Assembly: GCA_900318405.1 (NCBI GenBank)
Contig: ONKP01000003.1
Span: 28,274 to 92,273 of the forward strand
Reading direction: 5' to 3'
Length of the DNA: 64,000 nucleotides
Origin: an uncultured Eubacteriales bacterium
GTDB taxonomy: Bacteria > Bacillota > Clostridia > Lachnospirales > Lachnospiraceae
Made by a program: the position numbers and the translations under genes. Below the pieces are notes generated by a model, which saw only the letters and a program-made list of their open reading frames with translations, searched no databases and was not told where the DNA came from. This document shows, in pieces, positions 34,916 through 42,887 of the stretch (positions are counted from its first letter, which is position 1; each line of letters begins with the position of its first letter).

Positions 34916-35737
34916 TCAGATCAGCCCGAGCTTCTGAAAGGCCTTCTGCAGACCGTCGCGGTCTACTCTATCCGTAACCAGATCCGCATGTTTTTTCAGG
35001 TCATCGGAAGCATTTCCCATGGCAACGCCGACTCCTGCAAAGTCGATCATCTCGTGATCATTCGGTCCGTCGCCAAAAGCGATGGCGTCCTCCCGACCGA
35101 TGCCCGCTGCATTCAGGTAGATCTGCATACCGGTGGCTTTCGTGATGCCGCGGATCGTAACCTCTCCATCCGATTTTTCCGACAGTCGGAAGCTCGATTC
35201 CATCACATAGAAATAATCGCCAAGATTTTTTCTGATCGTGTCGATATCCGCATTTGCCTCATAATAGGCGAACTTGTTCACATCCCGGCGCAGTTTGGGA
35301 TGATTATCTGTCGTGATCTTTCCAAAAATTTCTTCTCTTTTTTCTTTCGTGCCGGGATCTCCCGCAAACAGAGCACCTTCCTGCTCTGTGATGTCGGACG
35401 TTCCGTAGAGCCCTGATCTACACTGCAGATAATAACGCGCGCCAACCGTTTTCATATAATCCACAAGGATTGCCAGATGTTCCGGATCTACGTACTTCTC
35501 ATAGATCGTCTCCCCGTTTCTTCGTACCTCGGCACCGGCACCGCAGACCATGCCGCTGAACACGCCGGAATCCCACAGAAAAGGATAGATCTGGGTGGCT
35601 GTGCGCCCAGAACAGAGAACCATCTCATGTCCATTCCGCTTTGCAGCGGCGAGCGCTTCGCGCGCCGAATCAGGAAGCATGCCCTGAAAGGTTGTCAGTG
35701 TACCGTCGATGTCCAGAAATACTATTTTTTTATGCAT
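34916..35737 (-). CDS. Cof-type HAD phosphatase
   Basis: 273 residues. HAD motif I FLDIDGTLTTF, motif II LCSGRT, Lys in the ITKATGMQ segment and motif III AFGDGPNDHEMI. The large C2 cap (about 85-190) puts it in the Cof/YbiV group that dephosphorylates sugar phosphates and cofactor precursors. ATG 35737 follows GAGGAG. It starts nine bases after the stop of the cysteine-rich protein, so the two form an operon. Confidence 0.9.
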   Translation of the reverse strand: MHKKIVFLDIDGTLTTFQGMLPDSAREALAAAKRNGHEMVLCSGRTATQIYPFLWDSGVFSGMVCGAGAEVRRNGETIYEKYVDPEHLAILVDYMKTVGARYYLQCRSGLYGTSDITEQEGALFAGDPGTKEKREEIFGKITTDNHPKLRRDVNKFAYYEANADIDTIRKNLGDYFYVMESSFRLSEKSDGEVTIRGITKATGMQIYLNAAGIGREDAIAFGDGPNDHEMIDFAGVGVAMGNASDDLKKHADLVTDRVDRDGLQKAFQKLGLI

Positions 35738-35746
35738 GCTGTCTCC

Positions 35747-36010
35747 TCAGTTATCTTTCCTCTTCCGGCAGGCTTTGGAAAGCAGCCTGATGATCTCGCT
35801 GTAATTTTCCGGTCTGTGCGGCCATACGCAGTCCGAGCAGTCGCGGATCTCCGTGCCGTCTTCATGCGTGATCACTGCCGGCGTTCCAGGACAGCTGTCC
35901 TGCAGGTAAAACGGGCAGTAGCAGAACAGGCAGTTGAAGTCTTCCAGTCCCTGATGACACGGAAAATATTTGCAGTCCCGGTTTTCAAAAAATCTGAACG
36001 AATTTTTCAT
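35747..36010 (-). CDS. Cysteine-rich small-domain protein
   Basis: 87 residues. CKYFPCH, CLFCYCPFY and CSDCVWPH give eight cysteines plus histidines, matching the cysteine-rich small domain family (probable metal or Fe-S binding, role unknown; often next to cobalamin or cobyric acid genes, which are not seen here). The ATG at 36010 is chosen from GAGGAG ten bases upstream. First gene of the operon with the Cof phosphatase. Confidence 0.8.
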   Translation of the reverse strand: MKNSFRFFENRDCKYFPCHQGLEDFNCLFCYCPFYLQDSCPGTPAVITHEDGTEIRDCSDCVWPHRPENYSEIIRLLSKACRKRKDN

Positions 36011-36035
36011 TTTGATCTTTCTCCTCACAGGGTTG

Positions 36036-36064
36036 ATATTAGTATACGTGCCGGCACATGTCAA
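36036..36064 (-). promoter_or_regulatory. Promoter of the cysteine-rich protein / Cof operon
   Basis: TTGACA (36064-36059), exactly 17 bases including a TGCCGGCA palindrome, then TAATAT (36041-36036) on the minus strand. Confidence 0.8.
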
Positions 36065-36201
36065 TTTGACGCTTGCTCCATCGTGTGACGCCTGCTTTGT
36101 GCATCTGCAGATAACCTTAGCATGCTGCACTCTCCGGCAACGTGTGGGACAGAACATGTTCTCTGGCATTCATTCCCTGATCACGGCATTCCTATATACA
36201 G

Positions 36202-36233
36202 AAAATGCTGCCGGCGTCACGCCTGGCAGCATG
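36202..36233 (-). terminator. Intrinsic terminator of the CarD gene
   Basis: ATGCTGCCAGGC and GCCGGCAGCAT arms followed by TTTTC on the minus strand. Between it and the stop codon lie two direct copies of TGAAGTAAAACGAA. Confidence 0.75.
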
Positions 36234-36333
36234 CAACATCAAACATGAATCATTTTCAAAAAATACGGAAAATTTTCGTTTTACTTCAGCCTTCCGTTCT
36301 CTTTGGGCATTTTTACCTGAACTTCGTTTTACT

Positions 36334-36831
36334 TCATCCGATCAGCTCGCGGAGCTTTTCCTCCACGACACCGCGGTCCACGCCAAAAGCAATGGAGAGC
36401 TCGCAGGAAGCGATGTCTCCGACCTCACGGAGATATTTTTCGTCCAGAGAAGTGAACTTTCTTCCCTGACTTGCGCGGATCCTTCGTCTCGAAACCAGCA
36501 TTTTCATCATGCAGATCCAGTCCCGGAAATCCGTATTACGGATCACCGCACGGTACTGCTCCTCCCGGAACTTTTCGTTTTCCACTTTCATCGTCGGAAT
36601 ATCACCTATCCCGGAGAGGATTTTTTCCGCTTCATCGCGATTCATGACAAATCGCATCTTCACCTTCTGATTGTCAACCGGAGAATAGATCACGCTTCTC
36701 TTCGATATCATGGGATGAAGAATGTAATATTCCCGTTTGCTGTCACATCCGGGAATATCAAGCATGGTAACATCACTTACAAGACACGGTCCATCTGATC
36801 CATATACGACATAATCACCTTTCTGATACAT
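36334..36831 (-). CDS. CarD/CdnL-type RNA polymerase-binding transcription factor
   Basis: 165 residues. An N-terminal Tudor-like RNA-polymerase interaction domain (MYQKGDYVVYGSDGPCLV, then YYILHPM) and a C-terminal helical domain. Such proteins bind the beta subunit and stabilise open complexes, often at rRNA promoters. GGTGAGG precedes the ATG. Transcribed divergently from the birA-like gene, each with its own promoter. Confidence 0.85.
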   Translation of the reverse strand: MYQKGDYVVYGSDGPCLVSDVTMLDIPGCDSKREYYILHPMISKRSVIYSPVDNQKVKMRFVMNRDEAEKILSGIGDIPTMKVENEKFREEQYRAVIRNTDFRDWICMMKMLVSRRRIRASQGRKFTSLDEKYLREVGDIASCELSIAFGVDRGVVEEKLRELIG

Positions 36832-36881
36832 TTTTGCCTCACCTTTTTCATCTATGAGCGCCGTCCTTTTTTGTCTACATA

Positions 36882-36910
36882 ATTATATCAAAATCAACGT
36901 TTTCTTGTAA
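36882..36910 (-). promoter_or_regulatory. Promoter of the CarD gene
   Basis: TTACAA (36910-36905), 17 bases, TATAAT (36887-36882) on the minus strand. Confidence 0.7.
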
Positions 36911-37136
36911 GAACTATTTTTTCAACAAATTAAAAGTGGATTCTAATAATTTCCGAATTTAATTGAGTATAAACTGTATTTAGTATACAATTGAAGCAGT
37001 TGGAACAATTCCATCAAAACACAGGTATACAATGCCGTCAGGACAATTCGATTGCAAAATTCTGATGCAGCGCAGCCGGGTTAATTGTATAGCAGCATCC
37101 TTAATCTTTTTGAAGGGAGATCCGAAGAACACAGAA

Positions 37137-37877
37137 ATGCTGAAGGAAAATATATACAGAGAACTCACGGAAATTCAGGGAAAAATAATCTCCGGACAGG
37201 AACTGGCAGATGCGCACGACGTGAGCAGGACAGCTGTCTGGAAGGCTGTCCGCTCCCTCCAGGAAGAAGGATATCCCGTCGAATCCGTCGGTAAAAAAGG
37301 ATATCGGATTGCCCCCGGCTCGGATGTGCTGACAGCAGACGGGATCCGCGCATACCTGGATGACCCGAATGCACTCCGGCTCTGTCTGTACCGGCGTCTG
37401 GATTCCACAAACGCCCAGGCCGAGCGCATGATCGCCGACGGATTCCACGGGTCTGCCCTGATCGCATCGGAGGAACAGACGCGCGGCCGCGGCCACCATC
37501 AGAGCGCCTTCGACTCCCCTGCCGCTGCCGGTCTGTATATGACGCTCCTTCTCCCGCTTCGTGTGCCCTTCTCTGAAGTCGCTGATATCGGCCGTCTGGC
37601 GGGACAGGCGGTTCTCTCATCGATCCGGACATTTTCCGATCATGATTTCCATATAGAAAAGATCAGTGATATTTATGACGGAGACCAGAAGATCAGCGGG
37701 GTACTGTGTGAAATCTTCGCGACAGATCTGGAATCCGGCTGTACCGATATGGTGATCGCTGGGATCGGCATTCACCTCGACACGCTGAAAAACGCCGTCA
37801 CACGCGACCGTCTGGCCGCTGTCGTCACAAATCAGCTGCTGGCATCCTTCAAAGCCCGCTTTTGCTCTCCAGCGTGA
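37137..37877 (+). CDS. BirA-like protein with degenerate biotin-ligase domain
   Basis: 246 residues. An N-terminal winged helix (ISGQELADAHDVSRTAVWKA) is that of the biotin operon repressor, followed by a ligase-like domain. The biotinyl-AMP loop reads GRGHHQS instead of GRGRRGR, the KWPND box is EKISD, and the segment after IGIH lacks about 25 residues plus the C-terminal domain. Ligase activity is therefore doubtful; a regulator-only role or decay is more likely. The ATG at 37137 lacks a close Shine-Dalgarno site (GGGAG is 17 bases away). The 3' end overlaps the convergent kinase gene by 29 bases. Confidence 0.75.
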   Translation: MLKENIYRELTEIQGKIISGQELADAHDVSRTAVWKAVRSLQEEGYPVESVGKKGYRIAPGSDVLTADGIRAYLDDPNALRLCLYRRLDSTNAQAERMIADGFHGSALIASEEQTRGRGHHQSAFDSPAAAGLYMTLLLPLRVPFSEVADIGRLAGQAVLSSIRTFSDHDFHIEKISDIYDGDQKISGVLCEIFATDLESGCTDMVIAGIGIHLDTLKNAVTRDRLAAVVTNQLLASFKARFCSPA

Positions 37878-39333
37878 ACCAGAAAGCAACACCGTTTTCG
37901 TAATTGCGGGCACCGCACTTCTGCTGATGTCTGTCCATGATGGCTCTGACGATAGAGAGTCCAATGCCACTTCCGCCATACGCCCGGGATCTGGCCCTGT
38001 CGACCTTGTAGAACTTGTCCCAGATATGATCGATGGAATCTGCGGGAATAGGGTTGCCGGAGTTGAACACTGTGGTCGTCACGATACCGTTTTCATCCCG
38101 GCAGGTAATCTCCACGACGTGGTCTCCCTCACAGTGATGCAGGGCATTGGTGAGATAATTCGTCACAACCTCTTCAATCATGAATTCATCACCCCAGACA
38201 AAATACCTGTCCTCCTGATGGAAGATTACCTTCGCGCCTGATTCCTCGATCATTACCTTCAGAGACGCGATCACTCCGCTGATCAGCTCAGTCAGATCAA
38301 ATCGGTTCATCTGAATAGTCTCGTTGCCATTCTCCAGCTGATTCAGCGTCAGAAGCTGACGGACCATCGTGTTCATTTTTTTCGACTCATCGATGATGAC
38401 ATCACAGTAAAAATTCCTGCTGTCAGGGTCATCATTGACGTTATCCTTCAGTCCCTCGGCATAGCCCTGGATCAGCGCAATCGGCGTCTTCAGCTCGTGC
38501 GACACGTTCGCGAGAAATTCCTTCCGCATCTCATCTGTCTGCGTCTTCTCGGCGATATCCTTCTCGAGCTTGGCATTCGCACTCTTCAGCTCGCCCACGG
38601 CCTTCTCCAGCTTGCTCTCCATAGTATTGAAGTTCCGGCCGAGTTCGCCGATCTCATCCAGCTCACTGCCGTCATAATGCGCATTGAAATCGAGCTCCGC
38701 CATACGCTTGGACTGCTCGGTCAGCTGCTTCACCGGGCGAACGATGCGGCCGGCAAGGAACCATATGATCATCGTGCCGATCAGTACAGCCAGAATGCCT
38801 ATGTACATATAGAAACGGAATGATACCATCGCGGCTTCGGAGATGCCCTCCACCGGAAGGTAGACGATATAGTAATTGCCATTGTTCAGGATGCCCCAGA
38901 GTTCCAGGTAATCCAGTCCTGTGAAACGGTCTTCGATGCGGATCAGGTTGAATTCATCATTTTGCTCCAGCACCTCGGTATTGTCGTCCTCCATACCCAG
39001 CACGTTGCCGAAAAGCCTTCCGGCCATAGTACGGCCATCCTCGGCATTCGTCACGATGCTGGTGAGATTTTCGTCCGTCACGGAGAAAACCAGACTGTTT
39101 GCGGAGCAGAAACGCTCAAATGTATCGCTCACGCTGAAGGTTCCATCGCTTTTTTCCCTGAGATCCCCCGTCGAAGAGTTGATCATGTTCCAGCTCTGCT
39201 TCAGAAGTTTCTCCTGATGGTACTGATACACATCGTCTATAAAGAAGAATTCAAACAGGCCCATGGCGCACAGTACCATGAACATGGTAAAAATAAATGT
39301 AAACGCAACTTTTTTCTGTATGGAATACTTCAA
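37849..39333 (-). CDS. Membrane sensor histidine kinase
   Basis: 494 residues from a TTG start (39333) eight bases after GGGAGG. First membrane helix about 8-30, an extracellular sensor of ~150 residues, second helix near 180-200, HAMP (RIVRPVKQLTEQSKRM), HisKA with phospho-accepting His in NVSHELKTPIALIQGY, then HATPase_c with NYLTNAL and GGSGIGLSIVRAIM. It autophosphorylates and passes phosphate to an OmpR-type regulator. No regulator is adjacent. The best candidate partner is at 46812-47504, on the other side of the diol dehydratase block. Confidence 0.92.
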   Translation of the reverse strand: MKYSIQKKVAFTFIFTMFMVLCAMGLFEFFFIDDVYQYHQEKLLKQSWNMINSSTGDLREKSDGTFSVSDTFERFCSANSLVFSVTDENLTSIVTNAEDGRTMAGRLFGNVLGMEDDNTEVLEQNDEFNLIRIEDRFTGLDYLELWGILNNGNYYIVYLPVEGISEAAMVSFRFYMYIGILAVLIGTMIIWFLAGRIVRPVKQLTEQSKRMAELDFNAHYDGSELDEIGELGRNFNTMESKLEKAVGELKSANAKLEKDIAEKTQTDEMRKEFLANVSHELKTPIALIQGYAEGLKDNVNDDPDSRNFYCDVIIDESKKMNTMVRQLLTLNQLENGNETIQMNRFDLTELISGVIASLKVMIEESGAKVIFHQEDRYFVWGDEFMIEEVVTNYLTNALHHCEGDHVVEITCRDENGIVTTTVFNSGNPIPADSIDHIWDKFYKVDRARSRAYGGSGIGLSIVRAIMDRHQQKCGARNYENGVAFWFTLESKSGL

Positions 39334-39463
39334 TGTCCTGTCCTCCCGGACGTATCTGTGGCAGCAAAGGTTTGCAGCCTGTCCGCAGTCTCCGCATATT
39401 GTAACACAGAAACAGTGAAGTTTCTGTGTCTCTGGATAACCACTACAATTTTGCCAAAACATA

Positions 39464-39498
39464 CAAAAAGGACGCACGGAGAATTCCGATACGCCCTC
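39464..39498 (-). terminator. Terminator of the diol dehydratase operon
   Basis: GAGGGCGTATCGGA and TCCGTGCGTCC arms with five T following on the minus strand, about 70 bases after the last gene of the operon. Confidence 0.7.
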
Positions 39499-39567
39499 TC
39501 ATTTATTCTTCAGTTATTGACACCGATCATTGTCCCGTTCTTCCGACAGCGGCACCTGCCTGTTCAT

Positions 39568-39903
39568 TTACAGATCTCTGAGGCTCTGCTTTTTGATCAC
39601 TCTGGCGCTGTTGGAACCGATGATCCGGCACTGCGCATATGTCGGCATATGCAGGCGGCTCACGTTCTCGCCGGATCTGCGCCCGCGCATCTGCATGGCC
39701 ACATCCTCACCGGATATCCCGATCCCGGATCCCATCATGGAGTCGGCAGCCGCATCATAGGCAAGCTCGTCAACATCCTGCCCGTCTTTTTCAAAAACCT
39801 CCGATGCGACATTTTCTTCCTCGATGCCCGCCCGGATCTCCCGGAGAAAATCCGCGTCAGCCTCATGCGTATAGATAAAAATAGACGGCCTGCGGCTGAT
39901 CAT
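39568..39903 (-). CDS. pduH: Diol/glycerol dehydratase reactivase small subunit
   Basis: 111 residues; works with the large reactivase subunit to replace damaged adenosylcobalamin in the dehydratase by ATP-driven subunit swapping. SIFIYTHEADADFLREIRAGIEEE trimmed to IRAGIEEENV and the DVAMQMRGR segment fit PduH/DdrB. ATG at 39903 overlaps the large-subunit stop by four bases. Last gene of the operon, followed by a terminator. Confidence 0.85.
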   Translation of the reverse strand: MISRRPSIFIYTHEADADFLREIRAGIEEENVASEVFEKDGQDVDELAYDAAADSMMGSGIGISGEDVAMQMRGRRSGENVSRLHMPTYAQCRIIGSNSARVIKKQSLRDL

Positions 39904-41717
39904 TGCATTTCTCCTCCATAGGAAAGCACAAGGCCTGTCGCAACGGCATTCCTCGGTCCCTCGGTTCCCCGGATATTACCCCGACCACAGACGATACCGT
40001 ACTGCGTAAATTCCTCCATCAGCATTTCCGGAATTTCAAAGTCCGCCGCCGATCCGCCGACCAGAACAACATTGGATATATTTTTCAGATTATGATCCGG
40101 TGCGACCGTGCGGAGTGCCCGCTTCGCATTCGTCAGGAACACTTTCCGCTTGGCTTCCCGCCGGATCTCACGGATGCGTTCCATCGGTATATCTTTTTCC
40201 ACTCTGACGAGGCCTGCTTCCGTCAGAAGCACGACCCTGCCGTAAAATCTGGGATCCAGCGATTCCTGCACGAAGTGCATCTCGCCGTTCTCCATGCGCA
40301 TATGGAAAAGGCTCTCTACCTTGGCGAGCGGATACCGCTTGATCTGCTCCGCCATATAGCGGTTCTCCAGACCCAGTTCCGTCTGGATCAGCATGGAGAC
40401 CAGTTCACCTGCGCCCGCCTGATGCGTCAGATCAACAGTTCCGTTCTCATGGATGATCGCGGCATCGGTGGATCCGCCGCCCATATCAAGAATCGCCAGC
40501 GGCAGCTTTGTTCCCGGCGTTGTCAGTGCACCCAGACTGGCCATGACCGCTTCGACGCCTGCCACGGTTGCCCGTGTGGAAAGCGTCTCCGAAAGCTTTG
40601 CCGCAATCTGCCGCATGGGAAGCTGCTGTGTGCGGACCATGGCAGCAATGCCGACGGCTTTTTCCAGGCAGGTCTCTCCTGCAAGCGCACCGGAAATCAG
40701 CACGGGTGCCAGCGTATCTACCGCCAGAATATCCGTGATATGGATCTCACCGTCCGCCTCTCCGCTGACCTCGCTCATGCCCCTGCGGATGCGGTTCAGC
40801 ATATTTCCGACATTGGTATTTTCCTGCCCGGTCACATCGTAGATCTCACCGGCATCACTGACTGCCTGCATGATCTTGTCCGCGCCCTCATCCAGAGGAA
40901 TCCTCGTCGGATGCGTCGCCTGCAGAAAAATATCGCCCGCCGGAAGCACATTTTCCCGAACATCGCCGTTCGGCGTCTTGATGACAACGGCACTGCGGTT
41001 GCCGATCAGACTTCTGGCAATCGGCGTGACGGTCTTTGTTTCCTCAGCATTCAGATGGAGCAGCGTTGCGATACCGTAAGGATTTGACAGCATGCGGATG
41101 AACTGTCCGGGAAGCGCGACCTCGATCGCCGCCATCCGGCCATCCGGGATCTTGTCGATTCTTTTTACCTCGTCGACGATGGGGATCTTGTGATCCAGCC
41201 TGTTCTCGACCAGAACCGCCTCATCCGCCTGCAGGATAATGCCCACGATCTGAAGCGATTTGGCCACTTCGTTAATTCTGCGGGCTACTTCATCATAGCC
41301 ATGCTGTACATCGACAAAAACGATATACGGTGTACCCGCCTGCCCTCTGGAAAGATTGTCAAACGAGAGGAGCTCACCAGCGGCCTGACCTGCGCCAGCC
41401 GGCGTGGAAGGATTGTGGCCAATCATGGAGGAGTCCGTGATAATGGTCTCGGTCAGCGTTTCCATTGCCGTATCACCGATGACAGGTGCCGCTTCATTCA
41501 GCCTCACCAGATCAATCTCAGACACATCCCTGCCGATCCTGCCCATGGCCTCCTTCAGCGCAGAAAGAATCCCATGGATATTTGAGAGGGTACCCTTCGT
41601 ACCTGTCGTCTTTACGGAGGCGCTGGACAGAAAACGTACGTGTCTGTCCTGTCCATAGTCTCCGATGCAGACCTCTGTTGTGGAATTTCCTATGTCTACG
41701 CCTGCTACAATGCTCAA
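39900..41717 (-). CDS. pduG: Diol/glycerol dehydratase reactivase large subunit
   Basis: 605-residue Hsp70-like ATPase that reactivates B12-dependent dehydratase. GVDIGNSTTEV and LDMGGGSTDAAI are the actin-fold phosphate loops; AIEVALPGQ and GRGNIRGTEGPRNAVATG are reactivase signatures. The start is TTG at 41717 (protein begins SIVAGVDIGN, as in PduG) with CGGAG upstream; no ATG fits. Lies 25 bases behind the small dehydratase subunit. Confidence 0.93.
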   Translation of the reverse strand: MSIVAGVDIGNSTTEVCIGDYGQDRHVRFLSSASVKTTGTKGTLSNIHGILSALKEAMGRIGRDVSEIDLVRLNEAAPVIGDTAMETLTETIITDSSMIGHNPSTPAGAGQAAGELLSFDNLSRGQAGTPYIVFVDVQHGYDEVARRINEVAKSLQIVGIILQADEAVLVENRLDHKIPIVDEVKRIDKIPDGRMAAIEVALPGQFIRMLSNPYGIATLLHLNAEETKTVTPIARSLIGNRSAVVIKTPNGDVRENVLPAGDIFLQATHPTRIPLDEGADKIMQAVSDAGEIYDVTGQENTNVGNMLNRIRRGMSEVSGEADGEIHITDILAVDTLAPVLISGALAGETCLEKAVGIAAMVRTQQLPMRQIAAKLSETLSTRATVAGVEAVMASLGALTTPGTKLPLAILDMGGGSTDAAIIHENGTVDLTHQAGAGELVSMLIQTELGLENRYMAEQIKRYPLAKVESLFHMRMENGEMHFVQESLDPRFYGRVVLLTEAGLVRVEKDIPMERIREIRREAKRKVFLTNAKRALRTVAPDHNLKNISNVVLVGGSAADFEIPEMLMEEFTQYGIVCGRGNIRGTEGPRNAVATGLVLSYGGEMQ

Positions 41718-41742
41718 AACTCTGTCTCCGTACTCTTTCTCT

Positions 41743-42165
41743 TTATCTGTTTCCTGTGCCTGCCTGACCTTCGGGAAGAAGAATTCCTCTCTTCTCGTAC
41801 ACTTCCGCTGCCTCCAGCACCAGTTTAGCGCAGTTCGGAGCCTTGTACTTCTCCAGCAGTTCCTGCGCCATCAGCACAAGCTCCGACTTGGTCGCGCGAT
41901 GCGGTCTCAGCTTGTTGTACATGCCGAGGATGACCTCATCGGGAACGTTCGTCAGTTCCGCTGCCCGTTCAAAATTTTTCTTCATCGGGGCATTGCCTGC
42001 CTGCTCGGCAACCTCGCCCTGCGCGCGCAGCATTTCCGCCGAAATCTTGATATCATCCGGAGCCACATGGCCCTTCATGACCTCATCCAGTGTGAGCTGA
42101 TCCAGCTTCTTGCCTGTTCTGGATGTGATTCGGTCTCTTTCGTGTTCACCCAAAGGATACTGCAT
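41743..42165 (-). CDS. pduE: Diol/glycerol dehydratase small subunit
   Basis: 140 residues, the gamma subunit of B12-dependent propanediol/glycerol dehydratase. Motifs YPLGEHERD, SRTGKKLDQLTLDEVM and LRPHRATKSELV are typical. The ATG at 42165 shares its A with the medium-subunit stop (TAATG) and has GGGAGG eight bases upstream. Confidence 0.93.
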   Translation of the reverse strand: MQYPLGEHERDRITSRTGKKLDQLTLDEVMKGHVAPDDIKISAEMLRAQGEVAEQAGNAPMKKNFERAAELTNVPDEVILGMYNKLRPHRATKSELVLMAQELLEKYKAPNCAKLVLEAAEVYEKRGILLPEGQAGTGNR

Positions 42166-42878
42166 TATTGATCCTCCCATTCGATGATACCCAGTTTCGG
42201 ATCCAGCTGTTCCGTCTCAGCGATATGCATGATCGCCGCTTTTACCTGATATTTCGGTCTGACCATCGGGTCATTGACGGAGGGGATCGGCGTTACATTT
42301 TCACCCTTGACATACTTCGCGGCGTTCTGGCCGATCTTACGATAGGTCTCGAGCGTCATGAGCGGTGCCTGAGGGAAAAGCTCCAGGTTTGAGAGCGGAT
42401 ACAGGTCTTTCTGACTGATGACCGTCGTTCCCTTGGACTGGATACCGATGCCGATGCCTGAGCCCGCGAGTTTCGCGGATTCCAGCGCCATGAATCCGAC
42501 ATCCGATGTGTCGAGGATCTTCACAACGCGGGGAACCATACCCTCCTCCTCGATGCCGGCCTTTACATTCCGGATGACATCGTCCAGAGGAATGCCACTC
42601 AGCGTCATTTTGATCTCTCTCTGAAAAGCCGCACCTACACCGATGACAACTTCCTTCGGGTCAGTGCCTTTTTTTGCCCTTCTGTAGGAAGAGTAATCAC
42701 TCTTTTTCTCGTTAATTCTTGTTCTGCCCGCCATGGAGGGCACATCATCTTCCCCCAGACCGGCGGCCGGACTGTTATATCCTCCGGTAACAGATGTCGT
42801 ACCGGTACTCCTGCGGTTCTGCAGCTGCCGGATAACTTCTTCTGTAATTTTCTGAACTAATTCCTGCGAAGCCTGCAT
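42165..42878 (-). CDS. pduD: Diol/glycerol dehydratase medium subunit with N-terminal targeting-like helix
   Basis: 237 residues, the beta subunit that helps bind the cobalamin nucleotide tail. Core motifs SGSGIGIGIQSKGTT, PLSNLELFPQAPLLTLE-like and RPKYQVKAAIMHI are clear. The first ~70 residues precede the core: an amphipathic helix QELVQKITEEVIRQLQ followed by a Ser/Gly/Pro linker. In PduD such a helix directs the enzyme into bacterial microcompartments. No shell gene is in this window. Starts nine bases after the large subunit. Confidence 0.93.
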   Translation of the reverse strand: MQASQELVQKITEEVIRQLQNRRSTGTTSVTGGYNSPAAGLGEDDVPSMAGRTRINEKKSDYSSYRRAKKGTDPKEVVIGVGAAFQREIKMTLSGIPLDDVIRNVKAGIEEEGMVPRVVKILDTSDVGFMALESAKLAGSGIGIGIQSKGTTVISQKDLYPLSNLELFPQAPLMTLETYRKIGQNAAKYVKGENVTPIPSVNDPMVRPKYQVKAAIMHIAETEQLDPKLGIIEWEDQ

Positions 42879-42887
42879 GGTGTCCTC

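Noticed and set aside
36144..36160. AGAACATGTTCT palindrome, considered as a LexA (SOS) box
   Set aside because: The spacing between GAAC and GTTC is two bases, not the four of the Firmicutes LexA site, and no damage-response gene is adjacent.
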